Below are positions 8,288 to 17,709 of a stretch of DNA of 64,000 nucleotides, piece after piece. This stretch comes from Aestuariibacter salexigens DSM 15300. GTDB taxonomy: Bacteria > Pseudomonadota > Gammaproteobacteria > Enterobacterales > Alteromonadaceae. Every line of letters starts with the position of its first letter. Positions within the stretch are counted from its first letter, which is position 1. The notes beneath the pieces are model-generated. The model was not told where the DNA came from. It did not search any database and saw only the letters and a program-made list of their open reading frames with translations. The stretch is taken from positions 1 to 64,000 of the forward strand of contig NZ_AUBH01000007.1 of NCBI RefSeq assembly GCF_000429145.1, read 5' to 3'. The position numbers were made by a program, and so were the translations under genes.

Positions 8288-10054
8288 ATGAGTATCAACA
8301 ACATGCTGCGAAAAACGTGTATTCTCTTGTGTGCCCTGATGGTGACACTCACGCATGCCTCTCCTCAGCAAACACTGCAACAGCTGATTGATGATGAATG
8401 GCAGCTGCGCATGCGCAACAATCCTCTGTTCGCCACATCTAACGGCGTACATGACTACAACCATCTGCTTCCTGACGTCAGCGACGTGCAGCAGCAAAAA
8501 TACCGTGAACAGCAAGCTGCTCTGCTCACCCGCGCCAATGCTATTGAGCAGGATAAGCTAAGCCAGAATGAACAAATTAATCTAGGACTGTTGAAGTGGA
8601 TACTTGAGGACCGGATTACTGGCATCGACAACGGTCATAGCCGCATCAACATGAATACGTTTACCGATTTTACCAGCAGTGCCGTGCGTGGGATTGAGCA
8701 AATGCCACTAAAGTCGGTGCAAGATTTTGACAATTATCTGGCCAGAATGCGTGCCTTGCCTACCTACTTTAAGCAACATACCGCATGGCTACAAAAAGGA
8801 CTCGATACTGGCCTGACGCAGCCAAAAATTGTCATGCAGGGCATTGCGCCCGTCATTGCCCGGCAGGTATATGACAACCCGACAGAGAGTCGTTTATACA
8901 GCACCGCTGAAAAATACATTACTAACCTGCCAGAGTCACAGCGCAACCGATATTTGCAGCAGGTTAAGCAGGCCATTGAGCAGCATGTCACGCCAGCATT
9001 CGCGGCGCTCAGAGACTTTTTACAACAGCAATATATTCCTAATACCAGAGAGTCTGTTGGGATAGTTGACGCACCTGGCGGCAAAGATTACTACGCCAGC
9101 CAGATTAAGTGGTATGTCACCACGACAGACTACAGCGCCGAACAAATTCATCAGATTGGCCTGACGGAAGTCGCTCGTATAAAGGCCGAAATGCTTGATT
9201 TGATGAAAGAGGTAGAGTTCACCGGCTCCTTTACTGAATTTCAGCAGTTTCTGCGCAGCGACCCTCAGTTTTACGCCAAAACGGCCAAAGAGCTGCTGAT
9301 GCATGCGACATTTATTGCCAACCGTATCGACGCTGAACTACCGCGATTCTTTGGTAAGCTGCCGCGTTTGCCCTATTCCATTCAGCCGGTGCCAGACTCC
9401 ATTGCGCCGAATTACACAACAGCAGCGTATTGGCCCGCCCCGATAGGTGGTGATTCTGCCGGTACTTATGTGTTGAATACCTACCAGCTTGATCAGCGTC
9501 CTCTATATGAACTCACCGCACTAACGTTACATGAATCGGTACCTGGCCATCATTTTCAAAATGCCTTATCGCAAGAGCTTGAAGGCGTGGCGCCATTCAG
9601 ACGCAAATTGTATTTGAGTGCGTTCGGTGAAGGGTGGGGGCTGTATACCGAAAAATTAGGGGTTGAAATGGGCGTCTATGACTCACCCTATGAACATTTT
9701 GGTCGGCTAAGTTATGAGATGTGGCGCGCTTGCAGGCTGGTGATTGATACGGGAATACATGCAATGGGCTGGACCCGTCAGCAAGGTCTGGATTATCTCT
9801 CTGATAACTCGATGCTGAGTCTGGCTAATGTGCGTGCTGAGGTGGATCGCTATATTTCCTGGCCTGGTCAGGCACTGAGCTACAAAATGGGAGAAATTAA
9901 AATATGGGAGCTGCGCAATAGAGCAGAGAAAGCATTGGGCGAGCAGTTTGATATTAAGGCCTTTCACGACTTAGTGTTGTCTAATGGTGCAGTAACATTG
10001 CACATGCTGGATGACAGTGTGAATCGCTATATTCGCGAGGCGACCAAAGACTGA
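8288..10054 (+). CDS. DUF885 family secreted protein, probable metallopeptidase
   Basis: A secreted or periplasmic protein of 588 residues. A signal peptide (about residues 1-24, ending THAS) is followed by the long helical DUF885 domain. The metal-site signature LHESVPGHHFQ and the downstream EGWGLYTEKLG block are intact, as is LSDNSMLSLANVRAEVDRYI near the C-terminus. The family is often annotated as peptidase-like; its substrates are mostly unknown. The ATG at 8288 has only a weak ribosome binding site but gives a complete signal peptide. The gene stands alone and ends in a hairpin shared with the convergent DUF1820 gene. Confidence 0.9.
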   Translation: MSINNMLRKTCILLCALMVTLTHASPQQTLQQLIDDEWQLRMRNNPLFATSNGVHDYNHLLPDVSDVQQQKYREQQAALLTRANAIEQDKLSQNEQINLGLLKWILEDRITGIDNGHSRINMNTFTDFTSSAVRGIEQMPLKSVQDFDNYLARMRALPTYFKQHTAWLQKGLDTGLTQPKIVMQGIAPVIARQVYDNPTESRLYSTAEKYITNLPESQRNRYLQQVKQAIEQHVTPAFAALRDFLQQQYIPNTRESVGIVDAPGGKDYYASQIKWYVTTTDYSAEQIHQIGLTEVARIKAEMLDLMKEVEFTGSFTEFQQFLRSDPQFYAKTAKELLMHATFIANRIDAELPRFFGKLPRLPYSIQPVPDSIAPNYTTAAYWPAPIGGDSAGTYVLNTYQLDQRPLYELTALTLHESVPGHHFQNALSQELEGVAPFRRKLYLSAFGEGWGLYTEKLGVEMGVYDSPYEHFGRLSYEMWRACRLVIDTGIHAMGWTRQQGLDYLSDNSMLSLANVRAEVDRYISWPGQALSYKMGEIKIWELRNRAEKALGEQFDIKAFHDLVLSNGAVTLHMLDDSVNRYIREATKD

Positions 10055-10058
10055 AGTT

Positions 10059-10082
10059 GATGAGCGAGAGCACTCGCTCATC
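10059..10082. terminator. Bidirectional terminator hairpin
   Basis: Perfect 10-bp stem GATGAGCGAG / CTCGCTCATC around a 4-nt AGCA loop, between two convergent stop codons (10054 and 10086). A short T run follows 9 nt later on the plus strand; there is no clear T tract on the minus side. Confidence 0.75.
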
Positions 10083-10085
10083 GCA

Positions 10086-10409
10086 TCACTTTTTAGGTGT
10101 ATAGATAGGTCCGGGGAACGCGGTCACCTTGTCCGATAATTCGGAGATTTTGGCCGTGCCTTCTTTTTTGACTTCATCTATACGCAGTACATTGTGCATC
10201 GGCACATAGGTGCGGGTGACATCAGCAAATTCAGATTTTAGCTTTTCATGGCTCGGATCAACGACCAGTGCGGTATGTGTATTCCAAACGAAATCGCCTA
10301 TTTCAACAAAGCCAAACAGGCCACCCTGACTAACCTCATGTACATAGACTTCGTAGCGTTCACCATTGCTAACGAACTGAACCCGATAAAGTGGTTTTTT
10401 ATTGCTCAT
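10086..10409 (-). CDS. DUF1820 family protein
   Basis: A 107-residue cytosolic protein of the DUF1820 family, whose role is not known. Recognisable segments are LYRVQFVSNGERYEVYV, GLFGFVEIGDFVW, VVDPSHEKLKSEF and VPMHNVLRIDEVKKEGTAKI. The start is set at the ATG at 10409 (MSNKKPLYRV), as in relatives; an upstream TTG at 10427 is in frame but unlikely. It is monocistronic, about 65 nt downstream of the TetR gene on the same strand. Confidence 0.9.
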   Translation of the reverse strand: MSNKKPLYRVQFVSNGERYEVYVHEVSQGGLFGFVEIGDFVWNTHTALVVDPSHEKLKSEFADVTRTYVPMHNVLRIDEVKKEGTAKISELSDKVTAFPGPIYTPKK

Positions 10410-10474
10410 ACCTGGCTGACAAAACAAATTGGATTATGCTCGGAAAGTTGGGGTTGCGGACAAAGAATTCAATA

Positions 10475-11047
10475 CTAACGAGATGATAAAGGTGCCAGTA
10501 ACGAGCGAGTCGCAATATGCATTTCATCGGTCTCGGCGGCTAGAATGGCATTCACCGCAAAGCCTTGTACGTAGCTGGTAAGCTGCAAGGCTGCTGACTC
10601 AATGTTGACGTGAGCATGAATCTGACCGCTTTGCTGGGCTTTTTCAAGGCAACCAATAAAGTCAATTTGAAGTCTGTCAAGATAGTGTCGACCAATATCA
10701 CGGATGGTGGCATCGTCATGGCCAAGTTCGGTAATACAATTGATAAGCAGGCAACCGCGCCCTTTAACGTGCTCTACGTATGCATCAAAAAATTCAGTAA
10801 TGGAATCCAGTCCGCGATTATGTTCGAGCGGTACCATGACGTTCGCTAGTTGGTTGTTCTGGTAATGCTCCAACACCTTGTATAAAAAGCGTTGCTTGCT
10901 ACCAAATTCAATGTAAAAGCCCCGTCGATTGAAATCTGTACGTGCGATGATTTCATCCATAATGGCGCCGTGATAGCCATGTTCCAGAAATACATCAATC
11001 GCTTCATTCAGAACGTCGTTGAGATCGTACAGGGCTTTGCGAGGCAT
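10475..11047 (-). CDS. TetR/AcrR family transcriptional regulator
   Basis: A 190-residue one-component regulator. The N-terminal helix-turn-helix covers about residues 10-50 (ALYDLNDVLNEAIDVFLEHGY, then IIARTDFNRRGFYIEFGSK). The C-terminal helical ligand domain includes a GCLLINCITELG segment typical of the AcrR/NemR-like branch. The start is placed at the ATG beginning MPRKALYDL; the frame stays open up to a TTG at 11125. It is divergent from the M28 peptidase (125 bp apart) and could regulate it, but no operator palindrome stands out. The ligand is unknown. Confidence 0.88.
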   Translation of the reverse strand: MPRKALYDLNDVLNEAIDVFLEHGYHGAIMDEIIARTDFNRRGFYIEFGSKQRFLYKVLEHYQNNQLANVMVPLEHNRGLDSITEFFDAYVEHVKGRGCLLINCITELGHDDATIRDIGRHYLDRLQIDFIGCLEKAQQSGQIHAHVNIESAALQLTSYVQGFAVNAILAAETDEMHIATRSLLAPLSSR

Positions 11048-11171
11048 GGGATTGCTCGAGAATTGATGTTCTTTATAGCGTAGCGATGCAACTCGTCGTG
11101 TCAAGCTGGAAATTCTTTGCGACAACCCGTAAATTGCGACCCTTCTAAAACTCTGAAGTAGTTAGTTGCAG

Positions 11172-12812
11172 ATGAAAAAAGCGCCTTTACCACGGATATT
11201 ATTAACCATTTTACTGTTGGGCATGGCACATGTGCCTTACGTTAGTGCCGATAATCACGTACAGCCTGATATCGCGCAGATACAATCTCATCTCTGGTTT
11301 CTTTCACATGATTTATTGGAGGGTAGAGAAACCGGTTCAATTGGGCATGAATTCGCCTCATTGTATATCGCGGCAGAAATGAAAAAGTACGGTCTTGTGC
11401 CTGCAGGCGACAATGGCAGCTATTTTCAACGGGTGAAGTTCCGTCAGGCGTTTCTTGATCAGGCATCGCCAAGGTTAGACATTTTGTCCGGTGATGAGCG
11501 TATTTCACTGTCCTATCCAAAAGACTTTACGATGGGGCCGGGCGTGGTGCGTACAGAAGATAACGTTACTGCACCGCTTGTTTTCGTAGGTTATGGCATT
11601 GTTGCCCCGGAACTGCAGCATGATGACTACGCCGACGTGGACGTAACCGGAAAAATTGTTGTGAATCTGGCTGGTAAGCCCGCCAGTTTCCCCAGTGAAG
11701 AAGGTGCACATTTCGCCTCTGGCTCGCAGAAGCAGAAATATGCAGTGGAGCGCGGGGCTATCGGTGTGATCACCATCACCACGCCGAGTAATGAAAAAGT
11801 GCGTCCTTATCAGAACCTGCTTAATTACTTGCACACGCCACGCGTCCGCTGGCTGCAAGAGGATGGTACACCTGCCAGTGTCTATCCGCAGCTGAAAGGC
11901 GGTGCTTACTTGAGTCTGCATGCAGCAGAGCGCCTGTTTAAGACATCGCCGGTGCCGCTACAGGACATCTATCAGATGTTAGAGCAGGGTAGAGTGCCGA
12001 GCGGTTTTGATTTACCTGTCAGCGTGACATTGCACAGAAAGTCAGAGCACAAATCGATACAAAGCCCAAACGTGGTAGGTATTTTGCCTGGCTCAGATCC
12101 TGTATTGAAAGATGAATATGTGGTGTATTCGGCACACTCAGACCATATTGGACTGGCCAAAACGGTGAAGCAGGACAATATCAATAACGGCGCGATGGAC
12201 AATGCATCCGGTACATCTGTGATGTTGGAAACGGCGCGCATGTTCAGCCAGTTACCTCAAGCACCAAAACGCTCACTGCTGTTTGTGGCAGTAACGGGCG
12301 AGGAAAAAGGCCTGCTTGGCGCAGACTATTTTGCGCGCAATCCCACCGTGCCTGAAGGCAGTATGGTTGCAAACGTAAACCTTGATATGCCAATTCTGAC
12401 CTATGAGTTTGCTGATGTTATTGCATTCGGTGCCAGTCATAGTGATATGAAAAAGTCAGTAGAGCAGGCGGCAGCCAGATATGACATTTCTCTGAGTCCG
12501 GACCCTTGGCCACAGCAGGCGCTGTTTACACGCTCGGACCACTATGCGTTTGTGAAGCAGGGCATTCCTGCCGTGTTTTTAGTGCCTGGTTTACAATCCG
12601 CCGACCCGGAAGTGGATGGCAGCAAGGTATTTGGCGAGTTTATCAGCACCCATTATCACAAACCTTCCGACCAGTTTGATCTGCCATTTAACTGGCGGGC
12701 CGCTGAGAAATTTACCCAGGTGAATTTTGAAATCGGTCGAACACTTGCTGATCAAAGCGAGCGTTCGCAATGGAATGAGGGTGATTTTTTTGGCGAGACG
12801 TTTGCTAAATAA
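11172..12812 (+). CDS. Secreted M28 family metallopeptidase with PA domain
   Basis: A 546-residue exported aminopeptidase-type zinc enzyme. A signal peptide (about residues 1-27, ending VSAD) comes first, then an M28 lobe (HDLLEGRETGS), an inserted PA domain (about 110-250, GYGIVAPELQHDDYADVDV) and the catalytic lobe. The zinc-site motifs are present in order: SAHSDHIG, MDNASGTSV, TGEEKGLLGA, NLDMP and a final HYHKPSDQ. The ATG at 11172 is preferred over the in-frame TTG two codons upstream. Cleavage of N-terminal residues from peptides for nutrition is likely. Confidence 0.93.
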   Translation: MKKAPLPRILLTILLLGMAHVPYVSADNHVQPDIAQIQSHLWFLSHDLLEGRETGSIGHEFASLYIAAEMKKYGLVPAGDNGSYFQRVKFRQAFLDQASPRLDILSGDERISLSYPKDFTMGPGVVRTEDNVTAPLVFVGYGIVAPELQHDDYADVDVTGKIVVNLAGKPASFPSEEGAHFASGSQKQKYAVERGAIGVITITTPSNEKVRPYQNLLNYLHTPRVRWLQEDGTPASVYPQLKGGAYLSLHAAERLFKTSPVPLQDIYQMLEQGRVPSGFDLPVSVTLHRKSEHKSIQSPNVVGILPGSDPVLKDEYVVYSAHSDHIGLAKTVKQDNINNGAMDNASGTSVMLETARMFSQLPQAPKRSLLFVAVTGEEKGLLGADYFARNPTVPEGSMVANVNLDMPILTYEFADVIAFGASHSDMKKSVEQAAARYDISLSPDPWPQQALFTRSDHYAFVKQGIPAVFLVPGLQSADPEVDGSKVFGEFISTHYHKPSDQFDLPFNWRAAEKFTQVNFEIGRTLADQSERSQWNEGDFFGETFAK

Positions 12813-12820
12813 ATCCAGCT

Positions 12821-13411
12821 TCAGTCAAAAAAGCGACTTTTGAAAACACGCCACTGCTCACTGAACTGTTCAGTGGGGCGGCGTGTGAATTCGCTGCGAA
12901 TGAACAGGTTGATTCTGCCATCGGCATAGCAGATAAGCATATTGGCAATTAACCCTTCCTCAGCTGGGAGTGTTTTTCCTTCTCTCAGCTTCCTTTCTCT
13001 GAGTATCTGCTTAAGCTGCGTTTCGAGGCGATCGTATAGTTTGGCAATCCGCTCTCTCAGTCGTTCCTGTTCACCCATCAGTGCATCACCGTTGAGTATA
13101 CGGGTGATGCCAGGGTTTTTTTCTGCAAACCCTAAAATCAAATGCAGGATCATCTGACAGCGTGTTGCCGTATCTTTCTCTTCATTAATGATTTTCGTAA
13201 TGCGAGAGAAAAGGGTTTCTTCGATAAACGCAATTAAGCCCTCAAACATTCTCGCTTTGCTGGGAAAATGACGATACAAAGCCGCTTCAGACACACCTAC
13301 CTGCTCAGCCAGTTTGGCCGTGGTAATGCGTTGACCTGGGTTGGTCTCCAACATGCTGGCGAGAGCTTGCAGAATTTGCGCGCGTCTGTTGGTTCTTTTT
13401 GTGGCGGGCAT
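12821..13411 (-). CDS. slmA: Nucleoid occlusion factor SlmA
   Basis: TetR-fold DNA-binding protein that binds SBS sites across the chromosome and blocks FtsZ assembly over the nucleoid. The 196 residues match the family from [20 protein letters not shown] to the C-terminal RVFKSRFFD. The helix-turn-helix reads [20 protein letters not shown]. It lies 36 nt downstream of coaBC on the same strand. In E. coli and many relatives dut lies between these genes; it is absent here. Confidence 0.97.
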   Translation of the reverse strand: MPATKRTNRRAQILQALASMLETNPGQRITTAKLAEQVGVSEAALYRHFPSKARMFEGLIAFIEETLFSRITKIINEEKDTATRCQMILHLILGFAEKNPGITRILNGDALMGEQERLRERIAKLYDRLETQLKQILRERKLREGKTLPAEEGLIANMLICYADGRINLFIRSEFTRRPTEQFSEQWRVFKSRFFD

Positions 13412-13447
13412 GTATCGCTATCCTTTTTTATCTGTTCGAGTTAAATG

Positions 13448-14650
13448 TTAAGGGCCTTTACGCTGCTGATAACGTTCATTAATGAGCAATAATAATGCGT
13501 GGGCGACAGATTGTTTATCGGCCGTAGGAATGACATGTTCACCCTCGGGCCAGAAAACATGCAGCGAATTATTGTCTGCGTTAAAGCCAATCTCTGCCTG
13601 GGACACATCGTTGGCAGCAATCATATCAAGTCGCTTACGAGCCATCTTGTCCCGCGCGTACCTCGCTACATCCTGTGTTTCAGCAGCAAATCCAACGCAG
13701 AAAGGTCTCTGCTCATGCGACGATACTTCGTTAAGAATATCAGGGTTTTTAATAAAAGTAAGTGTTAACTTATCTTCTGTCTTCTTGATTTTCTGGTCAG
13801 CGACCTGCTGAGGACGATAATCTGCAACGGCCGCACAACCAATGAATATATCTGTGTCTATTACGTTGGCTAGGCTGGCATTCAGCATGTCCTGTGCACT
13901 CTGCACATCAATACGGGTAACGTTGTAAGGCGTGTTCAACGCAACGGGGCCGGCAATGAGCGTGACCTCTGCACCCAGCTTTGCGGCTTGCGCTGCGAGG
14001 GCAAACCCCATTTTTCCTGAGCTATGGTTGGTCAGATAACGAACAGGGTCGAGAGACTCGCGAGTGGGACCAGCTGTGATGGTCATGCGAACGCCTTGTA
14101 AGGGGCGTGCGCCTTGGTTGTCGAGCGATTCGGCGATTTCCTCGGGCTCCAGCATTCTGCCGGGCCCGATATCACCGCAGGCCTGCTCACCTGCAGCAGG
14201 GCCAAGGGTGTTGACGCCTCGGCTAAGTAAAACGTTGAGATTATCTTGCGTTGCCGATGCAGCCCACATTTGCTGATTCATGGCTGGTGCCAGGGTGATG
14301 GGCGCAGTGGTAGCAAGGCACAATGTGCTCAGTAAGTCGTCAGCCAGGCCATGCGCCAGTTTAGCCATGAAATTGGCCGTTGCCGGGGCAACCAGCAGTT
14401 CGTCAGCCCATCGCGCCAGCTCAATGTGTCCCATTGCAGCCTCGGCGTCTTTATCCAGCAGATCATCACTGACCGGATGACCGGAAACGGCTTGCAGTGC
14501 TAATGCGCTAACAAACTCTCGCGCAGACTCGGTTAATACGACACGCACATTGGCGCCTTTCGCCGTAAGTTTGCGCACCAAGTCAGGGGTTTTGTATGCG
14601 GCGATGCCGCCCGTCACACCCAATAGAATGTTTTTTCCGCAAAGGCCCAT
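13448..14650 (-). CDS. coaBC: Bifunctional CoaBC (PPC decarboxylase / PPC synthetase)
   Basis: Makes 4'-phosphopantetheine from 4'-phosphopantothenate and cysteine in CoA synthesis. The N-terminal flavoprotein CoaC domain has GVTGGIAAYKTPDLVRKL, the HIELARWAD segment with the active-site His, and APAMNQQMW. The C-terminal CoaB domain has GPTRESLDPVRYLTNHSSG and the conserved Lys region KIKKTEDKLTLTF. The 400-residue length fits. ATG 14650 (MGLCGKNILLG) is chosen; the frame runs further upstream, but without family similarity. Divergent from radC across 127 bp. Confidence 0.97.
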   Translation of the reverse strand: MGLCGKNILLGVTGGIAAYKTPDLVRKLTAKGANVRVVLTESAREFVSALALQAVSGHPVSDDLLDKDAEAAMGHIELARWADELLVAPATANFMAKLAHGLADDLLSTLCLATTAPITLAPAMNQQMWAASATQDNLNVLLSRGVNTLGPAAGEQACGDIGPGRMLEPEEIAESLDNQGARPLQGVRMTITAGPTRESLDPVRYLTNHSSGKMGFALAAQAAKLGAEVTLIAGPVALNTPYNVTRIDVQSAQDMLNASLANVIDTDIFIGCAAVADYRPQQVADQKIKKTEDKLTLTFIKNPDILNEVSSHEQRPFCVGFAAETQDVARYARDKMARKRLDMIAANDVSQAEIGFNADNNSLHVFWPEGEHVIPTADKQSVAHALLLLINERYQQRKGP

Positions 14651-14777
14651 AAAAACTGTACTAGCCGATGAACAATGAATAAGCCTATTATTATGAGCTG
14701 GAAAGGGGGAAACTTTCCAGTAGTACTTATTGCCTGTGCCAGGACGGTCAGGTTTTCGGAAAAGGAGCGCCCAGCAA

Positions 14778-15452
14778 ATGAACATCACTCACTGGCCGAC
14801 GAAAGAGCAACCAAGGGAAAAGCTGCTGGCCCATGGCGCTGCAATATTATCAAATGCGGAATTGCTGGCTATCATTCTGCGGACAGGCACCAAAACGCAA
14901 AACTGCTTATCCCTCGCGATGCAATTAATGACGCTGTTTGGTTCACTGCGTCATTTGCAGCGCGCATCAAACAAACAACTATTTGAGCTGTCAGGTATTG
15001 GCCCGGTCAAAGTGGCGCAGCTCAGGGCGACGTTTGAGTTAGCCCGGCGAATGGCGGCAGAGCAGCTTGACGAGCCAAAGGCGCTTAACAGCGCAGATGA
15101 TGTCGCTCATTTTTTATCACAGCATCTGCGTGATGAGCATAATGAAGTCTTTGTGATGTTGTCTCTGGATAGTCAGCACCGTTTGTTGCATGTTCGGGAT
15201 ATGTTCAGAGGCAGTATTGATTGTGCTGCTGTGTACCCCAGAGTGTTAGTCAGACAAGCTCTTGATGATAATGCCGCCGCCGTGATCATTGCACACAATC
15301 ACCCTTCCGGTATTGCCGAACCAAGTCAGGCAGATCGCCATATCACCAAAAGAATTATTGATGCCATGTCTCTGCTGGACATTTCTGTGCTCGATCACTT
15401 TGTGATTGGTGCGCAATCCACGGTATCATTCGCACAACGCGGCTGGCTGTGA
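14778..15452 (+). CDS. radC: RadC family JAB-domain protein
   Basis: A 224-residue RadC homologue. It has an N-terminal helix-hairpin-helix region (SGIGPVKVAQLRATFELAR) and a C-terminal MPN/JAB metal-binding domain with the intact motif HNHPSGIAEPSQAD. Despite the name, its role in repair is unproven. The ATG at 14778 follows AAGGAG; a TTG start 48 nt upstream is in frame but less likely. Location beside coaBC is conserved in gammaproteobacteria. Confidence 0.95.
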   Translation: MNITHWPTKEQPREKLLAHGAAILSNAELLAIILRTGTKTQNCLSLAMQLMTLFGSLRHLQRASNKQLFELSGIGPVKVAQLRATFELARRMAAEQLDEPKALNSADDVAHFLSQHLRDEHNEVFVMLSLDSQHRLLHVRDMFRGSIDCAAVYPRVLVRQALDDNAAAVIIAHNHPSGIAEPSQADRHITKRIIDAMSLLDISVLDHFVIGAQSTVSFAQRGWL

Positions 15453-15491
15453 ATCTGGCCGGCGAATGATGAAAGACGTTTGAGGTCACCG

Positions 15492-16238
15492 TTGCAAGCA
15501 GCTCCCCCCATCTTTGTAATAAATCTGGCACGCTCGGTACATCGGTTTGCCGAATGCCAGAAGCAATTGCAATCTCACGCTATCAGGCGTATCGAAGCGG
15601 TAGACGGGGAGCTTCTCAGCGAAAGCGAGCTGCAAAAGCACTATGATAGCGAGGCCAATGCAGGACGATTTTATCGCGATTTGTCGCGCGGTGAAGTGGG
15701 GTGTTATTTGAGCCACCGTAAGGCTTGGCAGACGATTGTTGATGAGCAACTGCCCTATGCTGTCATTCTGGAAGATGATATCGAGCTGCAAGGCAATATT
15801 GAACAGGTTGGTAACGTCATTGGCCAACTTGACGTGGCATGGGACTATATAAAGCTGGCTGAGTATCCTGAAAAGCGACGAGCCATCTGGCATTGGCCTC
15901 CGAGTGAAAAACGAGTACTCATCTATAATAAGGTGCCGGCCAGGACCTGTGCTCAGGCGGTGAGTCTGGCAGGCGCTCGAAAGCTGCTTGATAACAGTGA
16001 GCGATTCTTTCGGCCTATTGATCTGGACCTGCAATATTGGTGGGAAAAAGATATCGAAGTGTTCGGTCTTAAACCCTATCCATTCAGACCCAGTGCATCG
16101 GTGCGCAGTGATATTGATGCAACTCAAAATCGTCGGTCTCAACCGACCAGGCGATGGCAGAAAGTTTGGCAACAATGCGTATTTTTAGCGCAAAATCGCA
16201 GACACAATGCACGCAGACTTCGCGCTTTGGTGCGATAA
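15492..16238 (+). CDS. Glycosyltransferase family 25 (LPS sugar transferase)
   Basis: Cytosolic GT25 enzyme of 248 residues that probably adds a sugar to lipopolysaccharide. The family pattern is clear: IFVINLARSVHRF at the N-terminus, GEVGCYLSHRKAWQ, and the acidic VILEDDIEL motif that binds nucleotide-sugar metal. The C-terminus is Arg-rich and may touch the membrane. There is no ATG near the start. TTG at 15492 is chosen because GAGGT sits 5 nt upstream; another TTG at 15480 is in frame with a poorer site. It lies between radC and rpmB, probably co-transcribed with the following GT2 gene (21-nt gap). Confidence 0.88.
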   Translation: MQAAPPIFVINLARSVHRFAECQKQLQSHAIRRIEAVDGELLSESELQKHYDSEANAGRFYRDLSRGEVGCYLSHRKAWQTIVDEQLPYAVILEDDIELQGNIEQVGNVIGQLDVAWDYIKLAEYPEKRRAIWHWPPSEKRVLIYNKVPARTCAQAVSLAGARKLLDNSERFFRPIDLDLQYWWEKDIEVFGLKPYPFRPSASVRSDIDATQNRRSQPTRRWQKVWQQCVFLAQNRRHNARRLRALVR

Positions 16239-16259
16239 CGCAATGGCAGGAAATTGACC

Positions 16260-17075
16260 ATGAAATTATCAGTGATCTTCTCAACCTATAATTCTCCCGA
16301 CTGGATGGAGAAAACCCTGTGGGGGTTTCATTATCAGCAGTATCGAGATTTCGAGGTGATTATTGCTGATGATGGGTCGACCGATGAGACCCGGGAGCGT
16401 ATACAGGCGTTTTGTGAGCAATCTGATATGCAGGTTAAGCATGTCTGGCAACCTGATGAAGGTTTTCAGAAGACTCGCATTTTGAATAAAGCGCTGCTGG
16501 AAAGTACAGGAGAGTATATTGTCTTTACAGATGGTGACTGTATACCGCGCAATGATTTTTTAAACGTACATGTGCAAAATGCACAGCCCGGTTTTTTTCT
16601 GTCCGGGGGATATTTCAAGTTACCCATGGATACCAGCAAGGCAATTACTAAAGAACACATTGCCTCAGGTCAGGCATTTGATGTCGACTGGCTGGTGGCG
16701 CATGGATTGAAACGCAGTCATAAAACAATGAAGCTGACTGCATCGGGAAACAAGGCGAAGTTGCTCAATTGGCTGACGCCAACCAAAGCGACCTGGAATG
16801 GCCACAATGCGTCTGGCTGGCGCTCAGATATTTTTGCTGCCAATGGTTTTGATGAACGCATGCAATATGGTGGTGAAGACCGGGAACTGGGCGAACGAAT
16901 GTTCAACGCCGGGATCAAATCCAAGCAAATTCGTTACTCTGCCATTTGTGTACATTTAGACCACGCTCGCGGCTACGTTACTCAGGAAATGCGCGATAAA
17001 AACCGCGCAATTCGCGATTATACAAAGAAGCATCGTGTTACCCGAACCCTTCACGGCATAGAAAAAGCGATTTAA
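16260..17075 (+). CDS. Glycosyltransferase family 2
   Basis: A 271-residue GT-A fold transferase. It carries LSVIFSTYNSPDWMEKTL, the VIIADDGSTDET nucleotide-binding motif, the FTDGDCIPR (DxD-like) metal motif and a late GGEDRELGERMF acceptor/catalytic segment. It belongs to the branch found with LPS or surface-polysaccharide genes. ATG at 16260 with AGGA upstream; an in-frame TTG lies two codons earlier. It follows the GT25 gene by 21 nt. Donor and acceptor sugars cannot be told from sequence. Confidence 0.9.
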   Translation: MKLSVIFSTYNSPDWMEKTLWGFHYQQYRDFEVIIADDGSTDETRERIQAFCEQSDMQVKHVWQPDEGFQKTRILNKALLESTGEYIVFTDGDCIPRNDFLNVHVQNAQPGFFLSGGYFKLPMDTSKAITKEHIASGQAFDVDWLVAHGLKRSHKTMKLTASGNKAKLLNWLTPTKATWNGHNASGWRSDIFAANGFDERMQYGGEDRELGERMFNAGIKSKQIRYSAICVHLDHARGYVTQEMRDKNRAIRDYTKKHRVTRTLHGIEKAI

Positions 17076-17088
17076 ATTCAAACAATGA

Positions 17089-17117
17089 TTGAATCGCACC
17101 GTGATTTGCTGTATAAC
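17089..17117 (+). promoter_or_regulatory. Predicted promoter of rpmB-rpmG
   Basis: TTGAAT (17089-17094) and TATAAC (17112-17117) are separated by 17 bp. The downstream leader of about 77 nt ends in a TTGGAGA ribosome binding site before rpmB. Confidence 0.7.
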
Positions 17118-17200
17118 ATGCGCCCTCTTATCTGTAGCATAGCTGACCCGCGATCGATTTGCCGGTTTTAGCTAAATAAAGTTGTTTGGAGACAAATACG

Positions 17201-17437
17201 ATGTCTAGAGTATGTCAAGTTACTGGCAAGCGACCTGCGGTAGGTAATAACCGCTCGCACGCGCGCAACGCGACGCGTCGTCGTTTTCTGCCGAATCTGC
17301 AAACCCACCGTTTCTGGGTTGAGAGCGAAAACCGTTTTGTAAAACTGCGTCTGTCTACTAAAGGTATGCGCATCATCGACAAGAAAGGCATTGATTCGGT
17401 ATTAGCCGATATGCGTGCCCGCGGCGAAAAAGTGTAA
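17201..17437 (+). CDS. rpmB: Ribosomal protein bL28
   Basis: Large-subunit ribosomal protein bL28, 78 residues, basic. The family start [20 protein letters not shown] and the segment [20 protein letters not shown] are intact. The ATG at 17201 is preceded by TTGGAGA; an in-frame ATG/TTG-like extension upstream is not needed. It forms an operon with rpmG 12 nt downstream. Confidence 0.98.
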   Translation: MSRVCQVTGKRPAVGNNRSHARNATRRRFLPNLQTHRFWVESENRFVKLRLSTKGMRIIDKKGIDSVLADMRARGEKV

Positions 17438-17449
17438 AGGAACAGAGCA

Positions 17450-17605
17450 ATGCGTGACAAAATCAAATTAGTGTCGTCAGCGGGTACTGGTTACTATTAC
17501 ACCACTGACAAGAACAAGCGTAATATGCCTGGCAAAATGGAGATCAAAAAATTTGATCCTAAAGTGCGCAAGCATGTGATGTTCAAGGAAGCAAAAATCA
17601 AGTAA
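17450..17605 (+). CDS. rpmG: Ribosomal protein bL33
   Basis: Large-subunit protein bL33, 51 residues, starting [20 protein letters not shown] and ending [11 protein letters not shown]. This is the cysteine-free form that does not need zinc. The ribosome binding site AAAGGAACAG lies directly upstream of the ATG. A terminator follows 24 nt after the stop. Confidence 0.98.
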   Translation: MRDKIKLVSSAGTGYYYTTDKNKRNMPGKMEIKKFDPKVRKHVMFKEAKIK

Positions 17606-17628
17606 ATACTACTTGTTTTTGTCTCCAG

Positions 17629-17656
17629 AAAAACCCGGCTTTTATGTCGGGTTTTT
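17629..17656 (+). terminator. Rho-independent terminator of rpmBG
   Basis: Stem AAAAACCCG / CGGGTTTTT with a 10-nt loop, continuing into a T run. Confidence 0.9.
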
Positions 17657-17709
17657 TGCGTTTGACTTATGGTGCTATGATCACCGTACGTTGATTTTCG
17701 AGAACGCCT

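Noticed and set aside
14650-14788. Longer coaBC beginning at 14788
   Set aside because: The extension has no family similarity and would overlap the radC start region.
15486-16175. Long minus-strand frame opposite the first GT25 gene
   Set aside because: Antisense shadow of a clear glycosyltransferase; its translation resembles no protein.
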